Below, piece by piece: positions 12,760 through 22,620 of a stretch of 64,000 nucleotides of DNA. The notes below the pieces were generated by a model. It worked only from the letters and a program-made list of their open reading frames with translations. It did no database searches and was not told where the DNA came from. A program made the position numbers and the translations under genes. The stretch spans positions 124,001-188,000 of the forward strand of contig JANBPU010000004.1 in NCBI GenBank assembly GCA_027575805.1. Direction: 5' to 3'. The stretch comes from Mycoemilia scoparia (lineage: Eukaryota > Kickxellomycota > Kickxellomycetes > Kickxellales > Kickxellaceae). How positions within the stretch are numbered: position 1 is the stretch's first letter; each line of letters begins with the position of its first letter.

Positions 12760-13311
12760 CTAAGCTTTGGCACTATTTATCAGTTGATTGCAAATATCTT
12801 CGGATCGCATATTTTGTATGTTGAATGACTTTGTCGTGCTATCAGCTACAAGTTTAAAAAAATTATACACATTTGTGATCAGAAAAGTTGTCAGCATAGA
12901 ATTATTTTATACTCAATAAAACCATATATATATATGTGTGTGTATTTTTTGACATTATATCCTTACCAAAAGTAATTTCGAGCTTTGGATCGCAAACTTC
13001 TTTTTGCTGGTTTACGATAATATTTAAATTGGGGTTAACGTATTGAATTCGAGGAAGATTCTCTCTCCAAAAGTGTCTATAGTAAAATGCATTTAGGCAA
13101 CAGTTAGAAAATGCGCTTTGTTTAACTTGACTCTTATATCCAGGCATCTATCTATGTATGAAATAACCCTTAAAATTAAAGGCATTTACCTGGCACCCAT
13201 AGCTTTCGTTTTTTGAGAAAATATCAATGTAATGTTTTTTAGGTTTGGTGAAAGTGCGGTTGCGCCAAGTCCGCTTTCAAGGGAAGCAACGAGCTTTTGG
13301 AATTTTGACAT
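12760..13311 (-). CDS. Mitochondrial ribosomal protein of the L51/S25/CI-B8 family (mS25 or Mrp49/mL61-like)
   Basis: Three exons (13190-13311, 12967-13076, 12760-12845) join in frame to 105 residues. Exon 1 starts MSKFQKLVASLESGLGATAL and ends at the family's Gly-Ala-Arg loop; exon 2 continues HFWRENLPRIQYVNPNLNI. The joined GARHFWRENLPRIQYVNP block is the hallmark of the thioredoxin-like L51/S25/CI-B8 domain and closely resembles both animal mS25 and yeast Mrp49 (mL61). The third exon adds a short helical tail. I cannot decide between small-subunit mS25 and large-subunit mL61 from the sequence. The initiator ATG at 13311 is preferred over an upstream ATG because the domain starts right after it; a longer N-terminus is possible. 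It is convergent with the TRM732-like gene, 125 bases between stop codons. Confidence 0.75.
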
Positions 13312-14175
13312 TATTGGAATGAGATGTACCTTTTTGTGGGGAGAAGTGGAGAACAGGGGGGATAATATTAGCATTTGCTGCTATGTTTATTGTGTTAGGC
13401 TTACTTGATCCGTCTTCATTACTTTAAATCTCACTTGAGCTCCTTGATCTCTTACTAGAAATAGATTGATAATCAACGACCATGTAATCAAGATCAACAA
13501 GTGACTTTGGTCATTCAAACAAAAACATCACATCAGTCTGTCCAATGTTGTCAGGTTTGCAAATGATAAACACATGTGATTGTATGCTTGTCTTGCTAGT
13601 GGATGTTCCACATTATTGTTGAGACTATGAAGAAACGTGAACTAAAGTTGGGAGTCTAGACCATCAAAAAGCATAACGAATAAGCTCAATAGGTTTCGAT
13701 GCTTAGTAAGGCTTGAATTTATGCTAAACGACAATGGACTTTAGATGTGTCAAAAGAAGATTTATTCGTAAACTGTATTCTATGCCATGTTCAATGATTG
13801 GCATTCAGAAAGAACACCAACTATACTCATGCTTAAAGAATCTAGTGCTGTGCCACAACATTTGGTTCTAGCCCTTAAACTCCAACACCAATATTGATAT
13901 TTTACATGATATTGCTTGTACAAAGGTAGATAAGGCTCTACCACATTTCCTTGAGATAAATAGTGCGTTACTGCTCAACGTATAAAGCAAATTGATGTGC
14001 TAACCCATACTATTTAGTATTTAGATGTTAGTTCAAGAATATCAATCATGAGAAAAGACACAGCCACAGGCAGGAATGTAATCAACTTTTATGATTTTGA
14101 TTCTCCAAAAAGCAACCCCAGCACTGCCTCTCTATAAAACTGAATACGATTCCCTTGTCGACAATAAACTCATCT
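13312..14175. promoter_or_regulatory. Spacer between divergent ribosomal-protein and phosphodiesterase genes
   Basis: An 864-base AT-rich region without a credible exon. A TATAAA box at 14133-14138 lies 38 bases upstream of the ATG at 14176 and probably serves that gene. Nothing else recognisable is seen. Confidence 0.45.
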
Positions 14176-15549
14176 ATGTTCACTTCAGCTATTCTAGCAC
14201 TTGTATTATCCGTATTTGCTTTGTATATTTACCAACCCTATTGTTGTGCACCCACCGAAATGACAGCACAAGGTCAAACAGCCGAGCAGGTGACCGCATC
14301 ATTCCTTAGAGCATTGAAAGAGAACCCCACATTTGGCTATAGCTCTTCTTCCCAGGAAGAACAGGCAAACACAAGCACTGGCGATAATGTCAAAGTCAGA
14401 GTACTTACTCAGAACATGTTTATTCGCCCACCTGGTATCAAGAACAACGAGAATGACTACAAGGATGAGCGCCTACAATTCCTCATAACAGAGGTACTGA
14501 ACGACTACGACGTTGTCTGCCTACAAGAAATGTTTGAATTTGGATCAAACAGACGCAAGACTTTGATTAATGCCGCCAAGAAGCTTGGATTTGAATACTA
14601 TGTCGCATCCCCATCCAAGCATGTCTGGAATATCCAGATTGATGGTGGACTGATGATACTAAGCCGCTTCCCTATCGTTGAATTTGATAGGATTACTTAT
14701 AAGCGCGGAATGATGTCCGACTGGCTTGCATCAAAGGGTGTACTTTATGCCAAGATCGCTATACCTTCTCCCAAATCCTCTGCAAAATTGGTAGATTTCG
14801 CAAAGAATAAAAAGATTGTTGCATCAGAAAACGATAGCACTCTTATTTTGGACAAGGGTGAAAGCAAGGCTGAGGCCACTGTCGAGGCTGCGACTCATTT
14901 GCATTTGTTTACCACCCACACCCAGGCTTCATATGGAGCTTTGGTTGATATGCAACAACCTGATGTTAAACACCGACTACTACAATTGCATCAGTTCCAC
15001 AACTTCCTTGAAAATATTCTCCCCAAGCATCGTAAGGATGGTGAACCAGTGGTGCTTGTTGGTGACTTCAATGTCGACTCGCGTGCCCACAACCTTCCAG
15101 AGGATTCCAAATACGAGGAGGAAATCCGAGATGGCAAAGACACATCTGTAGAAGGGAAGGCCATGTCAGACATATTGAGAGGCGAGGGCATTGATCCCAG
15201 CATCCTTGGACCCAACAACAAGGACGCATTCAAAGGCAAAAAGATATTTGAATTTGAAGATGCACTTTACAGTCGCCACGGATATCACCCAGTTACCTTT
15301 GGCAACATTATCATTGACAAGGATGGAAATGTCAAACCACGGGAATCGGTTCTTACTACCAAGAGTGATAACATGGTCATGCATTCGATTGATTACTTGT
15401 TTTGGTATAATCCTGGACAGCACCAGTCAGCCAAAGCCAAGCTTGAAAATTTGGCAGTGGTTCCAAACTTTATCAGCGGCAAGCCATATACTCAAATATC
15501 TGACCACTACGGTGTCGGTGGCATCATAACATTCGAAGCCAGTGAATGA
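14176..15549 (+). CDS. Sphingomyelinase-like endonuclease/exonuclease/phosphatase-fold phosphodiesterase
   Basis: Single-exon gene of 457 residues from the ATG at 14176; the longer frame from 14155 would use TTG. Residues 3-21 (FTSAILALVLSVFALYIY) form a signal peptide or signal anchor, so the enzyme is probably secreted or membrane-tethered. The EEP fold is clear: TQNMF (Asn80), VVCLQEMFE with metal ligand Glu118, GGLMILSRFP, HTQ, GDFNVDSR and a C-terminal SDHYGV with catalytic His444. A GMMSDWLASKGVLYA segment and the overall layout resemble neutral sphingomyelinases, which hydrolyse sphingomyelin or inositol-phosphoceramide head groups. The substrate is inferred. A broader EEP phosphodiesterase is the alternative. 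A TATA box lies 38 bases upstream. There is no sign of a break. Confidence 0.78.
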   Translation: MFTSAILALVLSVFALYIYQPYCCAPTEMTAQGQTAEQVTASFLRALKENPTFGYSSSSQEEQANTSTGDNVKVRVLTQNMFIRPPGIKNNENDYKDERLQFLITEVLNDYDVVCLQEMFEFGSNRRKTLINAAKKLGFEYYVASPSKHVWNIQIDGGLMILSRFPIVEFDRITYKRGMMSDWLASKGVLYAKIAIPSPKSSAKLVDFAKNKKIVASENDSTLILDKGESKAEATVEAATHLHLFTTHTQASYGALVDMQQPDVKHRLLQLHQFHNFLENILPKHRKDGEPVVLVGDFNVDSRAHNLPEDSKYEEEIRDGKDTSVEGKAMSDILRGEGIDPSILGPNNKDAFKGKKIFEFEDALYSRHGYHPVTFGNIIIDKDGNVKPRESVLTTKSDNMVMHSIDYLFWYNPGQHQSAKAKLENLAVVPNFISGKPYTQISDHYGVGGIITFEASE

Positions 15550-16230
15550 TCTGCTTAATAGGAATAGGATATTTATTTCATGCAGTAATCGGCATTTTTA
15601 TTTTCAGCTGTTCTGTATCACTTACTTCATATTATAACTGTTTCCAACCTAGCCAGGATTTCTGGGTTGAAATTGATTAGAATAAATGCAGCTCTATATA
15701 TTAATGTAAAAGTGTAAAAACCCTTGGTTTCAAATTTAAATTGCATCACTCTCAAATATTTATCTGATTTAAATGTGAGCGACTAGATATTGGGCAATAA
15801 TTTTTGAAGGGTAAATTTTGGTGGTTAGTGTTTATAGGGGCAATCACAGTCAAATGGATGTCCAGTTTTACTAATAAATGTTCACCCTTCAAAAATTATT
15901 ACCCGTATATACAAGCAGTTTCATAGATGTTACACGAGTGTATTCCTTGAATATTGTCCCAGTTGAGATGTATGTCAATCTAGGATGTGTTCAGTTATAC
16001 AGTTCTCAAATTAATAAAATATTAAAGTATAATCATATACCAGGACATGTATACACCAATTCTTGATAATTCAAGCAGAGTAAAACATCAGAGAATCTTG
16101 TGTATGTGTGAGTGTGTGTTATAAACAAATCTTGCAAAAACATATATGGATATATACTTATATATAAAAACAATTTAGAGTGAAGTAAATACAATAAGCA
16201 ATAAAAGGCCTCATATCGTTCTTTACAAAG
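15550..16230. other. Convergent 3' spacer with one miniature element
   Basis: 681 bases between two convergent genes. It holds a miniature inverted-repeat element at 15792-15904 and otherwise AT-rich 3' UTR-like sequence. The 62-codon frame at 15878-16066 starts inside the element and is not considered a gene. Confidence 0.6.
15792..15904 (+). mobile_element. Miniature inverted-repeat element, subfamily B
   Basis: 113 bases with near-perfect ends: GGGCAATAATTTTTGAAGGG on the left and CCCTTCAAAAATTATTACCC on the right. The interior includes GGGGCAATCACAGTCAAATG and ATGTCCAGTTTTACTA, shared with the copies at 55349, 57707, 58523 and 62570. It has no coding capacity. A TA lies just outside each end. 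Confidence 0.85.
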
Positions 16231-17298
16231 TTACTCTACATGCAACTTTTCCCTATAAAACACATATTCGTCTTCATTATCCTCGTGGTTGTTTTTGTTA
16301 TAAAAGAACTCGGAATTCAATCTATTATTATTATTGTTATTTCTATTATTGTTGTTGTTGTTGTTGTTGGCCGTAGACTTGATTTCGACAAAACCCAACA
16401 TGGTTTGGAATACAGAGAACAGAGCAAGGTACATTTTCTGCGACAGCATGGTTTTTTGATCAAGCGATATGAAGTTGTTGGCAACATATTGTCCAAAAGC
16501 AATGCTGCGTTCTGGGATTTTGAATGTGCTGGATATGTAACAGGTTGTGTGGAAGAGCCAAGCCAAAAAATGCAGAGTCAGCTCAGGGAGACGTGACTCT
16601 TGGAATGCCGTAGCCGCCCACACAACAGCATCACCAAAGAGTGCAAACATGAAGGCCAAGGAAAACCAGGCTGCCTCCGAGACTCTTTCTCCGACAGTGG
16701 TGTTTGGGTTAACATTATAGACAGGATAGTTGCTGGTGTAATTTGTCTTGGCAATTAAGTAGTTTGGTGGGTACTTTTGGGCCAGGCAGGTGATATTGTT
16801 GCTGCTGCCGCCCCCACCGTTTCCGAGAATTAATTTGAGCATCTCCAAACGCTCTCTCTGTTGTTGGTTTTCTATTTCAGAAGTCTCTACAAAAGATATA
16901 TACTGGAATTAGAATTGCCCTGGTATCAGCGGTGTGTGTATCATACCAACAATAACAACAACAACACCAATAATCATTAGAGGTTTATTTGTGAACAAGA
17001 TTCTACCTGTTACTGCATTGGCTAATTGCTCAAGCCCATCCACATACAACCTGTTGGCCATTTCGTTATTTCCCATACGCCTTTCTTGCTTTGAACGAAG
17101 GATCATGGCAATGCCAAGATCAGCTTGCGAACTACTTATTATCGAGTCTTCATAGAATGAATTTCTCCTGCTGGGATTTGTGTTGGTGTTTGGCATACTC
17201 TCAGCCTCTGTGTGGGAGCTCTGTGACTTTACTTCGTCTCCCTTCTCAGTATTGGCAGTATTTACATCGTCTATAGACCACATATCCATACAAGCCAT
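16231..17298 (-). CDS. Uncharacterised membrane protein with MIT-like N-terminal helix pair and Asn runs
   Basis: Two exons (16947-17298, 16231-16886) give 335 residues; the intron joins IIGVVVVIV to ETSEIENQQQRERLEM in frame. The segment SSQADLGIAMILRSKQER followed by ANRLYVDGLEQL resembles an MIT (microtubule-interacting and trafficking) helical repeat, found in ESCRT/Vps4-linked proteins. Hydrophobic stretches follow: LMIIGVVVVIV, AWFSLAFMFALFGDAVVWAA, LTLHFLAWLFHTTCYI and YLALFSVFQTMLGFV, suggesting up to four membrane segments. Near the C-terminus two Asn runs are coded by an ATT/GTT-type repeat on the plus strand. I do not recognise the family. The N-terminus is uncertain: an upstream open frame starting MFKLLNIPFNPF (17389-17505) cannot be spliced in without a stop or frameshift, so the start at 17298 is provisional. 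Confidence 0.55.
16322..16369 (-). repeat. Trinucleotide repeat coding for Asn runs
   Basis: Imperfect (ATT)n and (GTT)n on the plus strand, read as AAT/AAC codons on the minus strand. It encodes two Asn-rich tracts separated by Arg near the end of the membrane protein. Length variation between strains is likely but not shown. Confidence 0.85.
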
Positions 17299-18475
17299 TC
17301 CAGCATTCTATTCTACCGTCGAAATAGTTTATTGGGTATGCAGATAAAGAAACATAGGGCTGCTTGCCTCTGAACAAGATGATCTTACCTATTTTCTCTT
17401 CCACACCATCCTGTGCATGAGGTTCAGACTTTGCAGTTTTGAGCGAATAAAAGTCTGTTGAAGTGGAGAACGGATTGAATGGGATATTAAGCAATTTAAA
17501 CATGGCACAAAGAATGTATTTATTGATATAGGGCAGAACAAAAAAGAGAAAAGAAACGCTTAGCACATCAACATCAAACAGCACAGACTATTTTGTCTGT
17601 GTGCCAAGATCACCCGATGGCAGCAAAAAACGATGCTTTGGTCGAGTATGGCATCACTTGCACATGTATGTGACCAAAAGCTCTTCTCATCAAGACAAAA
17701 GCCAGTTGCTTGTTGTGCTGTCGTTTCTTGTTGGCCAACTTTCGAAATATCATATTTTAACACATGCCAATCAACTGAGTAGTGGAAAGACCTGGAAGCT
17801 TTATTTGCTGGTTTATTCTCTACTTTCGATCCGAGCTTCTTGTTAGCTCTCACGTTTACCCAACAGATTTTCTGAGAAATGATTGGTCTCTCGACTTGGA
17901 TGCTAAGGATCGATGCAGAACTACCACACGCCATTTAGCCGAGTAGTCGGAATTCTATTAACTCCCACAGGATCTATACGAAAAAGAACTAAAAGTCAAG
18001 TCAGAAATCAACAGCTTTGAATTTGTGCGTACGTGCATTGAGTTCCATACTTAAGCCAAGTCATTCTAACTGATTGATAGAGCTGGTGGTGGTGGTGGTG
18101 GTGGTGGGGAGGGGAGGTTTGTCAAAAGCAGAGATCAGAACCATACACATATCTAGGTAGCCACTCTATCGAAGCGTACATCTGATTATAGAAGAGACAA
18201 GCATCATTCTTTTTTCCAAAGTTTCCCGACGCAACGGCATTGCCACCAAGATTGTCATACTGTTAGTATGCAAGCCATCTTGCATTTATACTATCATTAT
18301 CACACTTCTGCTGGGCTGGAGTCCACCATAGGGCCCTTTGTTACTCAAATTTAAACCATATAGTTTCTACTCCCATATTACTTGATACAACACGCTCGAA
18401 TGGAAAAATTGGCTCGGCCAGTACCATACCAACCTGGAAAGGTGCTACTAGAATAGAAGGCAGAATCTACTAAAC
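17299..18475. other. Divergent spacer upstream of the taspase-like gene
   Basis: About 1.2 kb. It includes a 124-codon minus-strand open frame (17560-17934) with no recognisable domain and a G-rich tract at about 18084-18119 made of GGT repeats followed by GGGGAGGGGAGG. No confident gene is seen; promoters of both neighbours should lie here. Confidence 0.4.
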
Positions 18476-20499
18476 ATGAGCAACAGCAAGCATAGATATT
18501 GTGTATTCGTTCATGCGGGAGCAGGTAATAGCTTTAAAATGCACATCTAGCAATCAAGACATCATATAAAGACATGAATGAAGAACAGTTCTTCTTTGCC
18601 GGATGAGTAGGCCATCATGCCAGATCAAGAGAGGGGCTGTACAAACGGGTGATGAAAAGGTGCTGTAAATCACTGGCTTGAAATAATGTTGATGAGGCGT
18701 CTTACAATCAAGACACTGTTGATTCGGATGTGTCGGTATAAGCCTAATAAATAAAGTCAGCAGGCTGCAATACATCAAAAGAGTAGGTTTCTCTAATACC
18801 AAGCGAAATTTTTATGTTTAGGGCTTGTGATGAAGCTGCAAATATACTGCAAAGTGGAGGATCTGCCCTAGATGCTACCCAAAAGGCAATATCGGTATTG
18901 GAGGTATTTGATAGTCCACTTTGTCGATTGGAAATTCTCGCCTTTTTTTGGAACAGTCCTGAACTTGTAAGTGTGTGATGGAAATATAGGATGACCCAAA
19001 CACCAATGCTGGCGTTGGTTCGAACCTAAACAGAGAGGGGGATGTTGAATGTGATGCCAGTATTATGTGCGGCTCAACTGGGGCTTTCGGAGGTGTTAGT
19101 GCTGTCAAAAGTAAGTACTTGCTCCATTTAAAATTCAAAGACAAAACAATTATATGCTCTGCGTGATTAAACTTTATAATAACATTCGAATTAGGAATCA
19201 AGAATCCTATATGTGCCGCTCATAAGCTACTTGAGGGCGATCGAGAAGGCCCAGGAAAACTTGGTCTAGTTCCACCAATGTATGTAGCTCTGCTTAATAA
19301 TCGCTCTTTAATTTACCTGGTGTTTACATGCTTGTATCAATACATTTAGGATGCTGGTAGGCCGTGGGGCTGAGGAGTGGGCTTCAATAAGAAGCATCAA
19401 GATGTGCGATAATACTGAATTGATAACTGGTAAGTCTATGCGCCCTAAGTTTAACTACCATGCTTGTGCTTCCTACCACGTGTACCCTTTAACCAGGATT
19501 TAATGAATTCTGTTTTTAAAGATACATCTAAGGCTCAGTATGAAACTTTTATCAAAATGCTGGAGGAAGAGCAAAATCCTACGTTTTCTTCTCAAAAAGA
19601 TCCCGGTGAAAGTTTACTAAACGATACAGTTGGTGCGGTATGCCTCGACATTAATGGAAATATAGCATCTGGAGTCAGTTCTGGCGGTGTAGCTATAAAA
19701 CTCCCAGGCAGAGTAGGCGAGGTAATTCATGTCACTGTGTTTTCCTATCTGTATATACAGCATACCACCAGATACTTAAAGATCTTGATATTTGTCTGTT
19801 AGGCTGCCATTTACGGAAGTGGTTGCTGGGCTGGCGGTGATTACGTCGACATGGATCATTATATATCTGGGTGCAGTTTAACTGGTAAGCAGAAATACCA
19901 AACAAAAGTTTTATACTAAATATTTCAATACTTATTTGTATAAATTTACATGTTTCAGGCACTGGCGAACAGATAACAAAAACCCTCCTTGCCAAATCCA
20001 TTTTTGATGTCTCTGTTCAAAATGATGACTTGTATACCAGTATATCACGGCTCCTAACAAAGCACTTCATAAGTATGCCGTCACCAGTTTTAACCTCACT
20101 AACTCGAAAACGTGTATTTTTATGGGCTCTAATGACCTGGTATGCTTTAACTACATAGATAACCGTGCTCTATCAAAATACACGGATAAGTATATGGGAT
20201 TTGGAACAGTCAGGTGCAAAAAAACCGATAGTCGTATATCGGAACTAGGTAATCCGTTCTTCCAAAAATAAAAATGTGTTTGCAAAACATGCCTATTTGA
20301 TACAAATTCCAATTGCTTTATAGAAATTCTTGTTGCGTACTCGACTCCTAGTATGGTAAGAAACTGGGTTATAATCCGAAAAGCATTATTTATAAAATAT
20401 ACTCTGTAAGATTTACTCTAATGTTTATCAACCTATTAGGCATATGGCTACATGACCGATAGACTATCTAAACCAAAGGTAAAATATTGTAAAAAATAG
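18476..20499 (+). CDS. Taspase-1-like threonine aspartase (Ntn hydrolase)
   Basis: Twelve exons (18476-18524, 18611-18659, 18822-18903, 18990-19110, 19195-19279, 19350-19429, 19522-19721, 19803-19884, 19959-20072, 20159-20248, 20324-20355, 20440-20499) join in frame to 347 residues. It starts FVHAGAGHHARS and continues TNAGVGSNLNREGDVECDAS, the asparaginase-2/taspase alpha-subunit signature. The autocleavage site is NDTVGAV with catalytic Thr191, followed by SSGGVAIKLPGRVGE. KHFINN and VAYSTPSMAYGYMTDRLS match the taspase C-terminus, so taspase fits better than plain asparaginase or aspartylglucosaminidase. Animal taspase cleaves MLL and TFIIA precursors after Asp; the target here is unknown. 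Intron 2 has a weak GTGCTG donor. The extreme C-terminus could use a further exon after 20479. Confidence 0.8.
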
Positions 20500-20755
20500 T
20501 ACCAACATATCTTATCATGTTGACAATGTTAGTAACATCCTGTGTGGATATGAACATAGGCGTATATAGCCCGCAAAAGTCCAAAGAAAGATCCAAAAAA
20601 CCAGATATCAATAATAACCCATCCCATATAGTTGTAGTTGTACTATTGCAGATATTCAATTTTGCAACTTGGTTTAATTTGCAGTGCATTTGCTTTTATG
20701 TTGTAACTATTCAATACAAACTACGCGGATATAATATAAAATCACGCCACAATGT

Positions 20756-22346
20756 TCAAGCAGCAGGTTTACTTTTTACAACACTAGCTTTGTCACTAAA
20801 CTTTGTTGCATCATTATTCGAGAACCTTGACCTAGAATTTGAAACCAGCAAAACCATTAGCTAGATAGTTTGGATTGAGTTTCAGAAAAAACAACCTTTC
20901 TCTACATTTATACTTACTCGCAAGTAGAGCACACCGGGGTATACTCACAAAAGACTATCAATGTGAAGAATGAATAGAATTGTTTGTTTACTCGATAATT
21001 AGAAATATTATGTGCAAATATAACGGTCTGTATGTATGGATTGGACCTTACTTGACAAGCACACTGAACACACGTATCCAACACTGATAATCCTTTTATG
21101 GCAGAAACAAGCAGCTCTGAAATCAACCTGGTCTTTTCCTGGAAGATATACGTAGTTCCTCGTGAAATGGTCAGGCAAGAATGACACCTAAATATTGAAT
21201 TGAGTGATTTAGAAATGCCCCTCAGGACTTGTTGATTTCCAAAATAAAAATAACAAATAACAGCTTACCATCAAGTGTTGAAGCAGTCCCCTTGGATCAT
21301 TTAAACGCACATAGTTTGCCTGTGTAATGTCGGAGGCCTGCTGAAGAAAGACCGAGTCCTCTCCAAAGATTTTTGCAACATCAATCAAGATGTTCTAAAA
21401 GCAGAGTCACGATTTTACATGTAAATACTTTCTATGTACAAAGTGGCAATAATATATACTTTTTCTCAAGACTAATCACTTACGCTTTTTTGTGCCGAGA
21501 ATATTGAATTCATTATAGGTATATATTGGATCGAAGAGTCTCCTGATACAGACAGCACCAAGAGTCGAGAGTGGATTTTCGTTAGTTTATCTGCCTTTAA
21601 AACTCTGTTTATATCTACACCAATTAAAAACAAAAGGTTTTATAGCTGACATTATGCAAAACAAAGATTAGACAGCTCAAACCTTATATTCTATGGTACA
21701 ACTTACAGCACAATCCCCTAGATATAGCACAGGCCGTCATACTCGTCGCTATGAATTGCATTATGATATTACTTGAATACCAGCGTCAGGACAATACCAC
21801 AAGATTCAGATATTACTTATTTCCTCTTACACCGATCATTTTGAGGACATTCAGCCTCATCATTTACCAGCGATATTATATCAGACATAATTGTCTCGTC
21901 GATTACCCGAAACTGATGATACACGGTTGGTAGCGAGACTTTATTTGTGTTGGGCTCTAATTGCGAAGCTTTTGGATATATAAATTGGCTATATTGCAAA
22001 TACAATGCATGGTCCGGTTAGTCGTCAGGGATGTCACATCATCAAATGCTGGTTTGAGTCCGTTTTACGTACCATCTATCAACAGAGGATGCTATGATTG
22101 CCAGCTGGTTTTGCGGCTTAAGTGCCAAGTATGCATTGAGAAATATCGCAATTTGCTTAACGGCAGTACTTAAAGGCAGGGGGCACTTCGCCCATTGGAA
22201 TGGGTTGATATCAACAACCACTACCAAAAGATTTGAGTCCTCTAGAAATAGAATACATCATATACTTATTGCCTTAATATTCGTAAACAGTTTTGCAAAA
22301 TTAAAGACCTACTAGTCCAGTATTTACCCTCGCTTATGACAGCCAT
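20756..22346 (-). CDS. TFB4: TFIIH core subunit Tfb4 (p34, GTF2H3)
   Basis: Nine exons (22328-22346, 22073-22241, 21831-21988, 21707-21748, 21484-21614, 21269-21394, 21052-21187, 20918-20954, 20756-20831) give exactly 297 residues; human p34 has 308. The protein begins [20 protein letters not shown], the von Willebrand-A-like fold seen in Tfb4. It continues [20 protein letters not shown], then [32 protein letters not shown] and [20 protein letters not shown]. The C-terminal zinc-binding module is completed across intron 8 by [13 protein letters not shown]. Tfb4 pairs with Ssl1/p44 and supports TFIIH in RNA polymerase II initiation and nucleotide excision repair. It is convergent with the taspase-like gene, and its start lies 274 bases from the divergent LHS1 start. 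Confidence 0.93.
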
Positions 22347-22620
22347 TTCTCTTTTATGTGGTAGTATCACTATACGCAGTCCTCTCTGTTATCCGCACAT
22401 CATTAATACAGAACTAAAGGTCACTTAACTACTACTGTCAAGAGCTTACTATTATGGCATTTTCTCGTAATTACACGCGGCTGATTTCTGTTGGTTGATC
22501 CCAGTTCCCACTCAGACTGGGTTTGAGAAACAAGTATAAATGGTCTCTCCAGCCTTCGCTGCACAGCACAGCTTTCCTCACAAGTGTTTTAGTTTATAGG
22601 TTCCTCTCCTTTTTGTTTTA
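22347..22620. promoter_or_regulatory. Bidirectional promoter region of TFB4 and LHS1
   Basis: 274 bases between divergent start codons. On the LHS1 side a TATAAA box sits at 22535-22540, 80 bases before the ATG, followed by a pyrimidine-rich leader. I looked for an unfolded-protein-response element and found only a loose CACGCGGCTG near 22476, not a clear match. Confidence 0.55.
22535..22540 (+). promoter_or_regulatory. TATA box of LHS1
   Basis: TATAAA 80 bases upstream of the LHS1 ATG, with a C/T-rich stretch between. Position and sequence suit a core promoter; it is unproven. Confidence 0.5.

Noticed and set aside
17389..17505. Possible first coding exon (MFKLLNIPFNPF...) of the MIT-like membrane protein
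   Set aside because: Its GTAAGA donor leaves phase 1; every nearby acceptor gives a stop or the wrong frame before the next exon. It was left out, though a sequence error could hide a real exon.
17560..17934. 124-codon minus-strand open frame upstream of the membrane-protein gene
   Set aside because: No recognisable motif and no splice that links it in frame to the downstream exons.
19430..19521. CCAG acceptor at 19493 for taspase intron 6
   Set aside because: It would shift the frame into a stop; the TTTTTAAAG acceptor at 19521 keeps the frame.
20073..20158. Apparent frameshift near the end of the taspase-like gene
   Set aside because: An 86-base GT-AG intron removes it and joins KHFI to NNRALSKY in frame, restoring the family alignment.
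20517..20864. 115-codon plus-strand open frame
   Set aside because: It is antisense to the last exon and 3' end of TFB4 and has no domain.
22470..22482. Unfolded-protein-response element upstream of LHS1
   Set aside because: ACACGCGGCTG only loosely resembles known elements; spacing of the half-sites is wrong.
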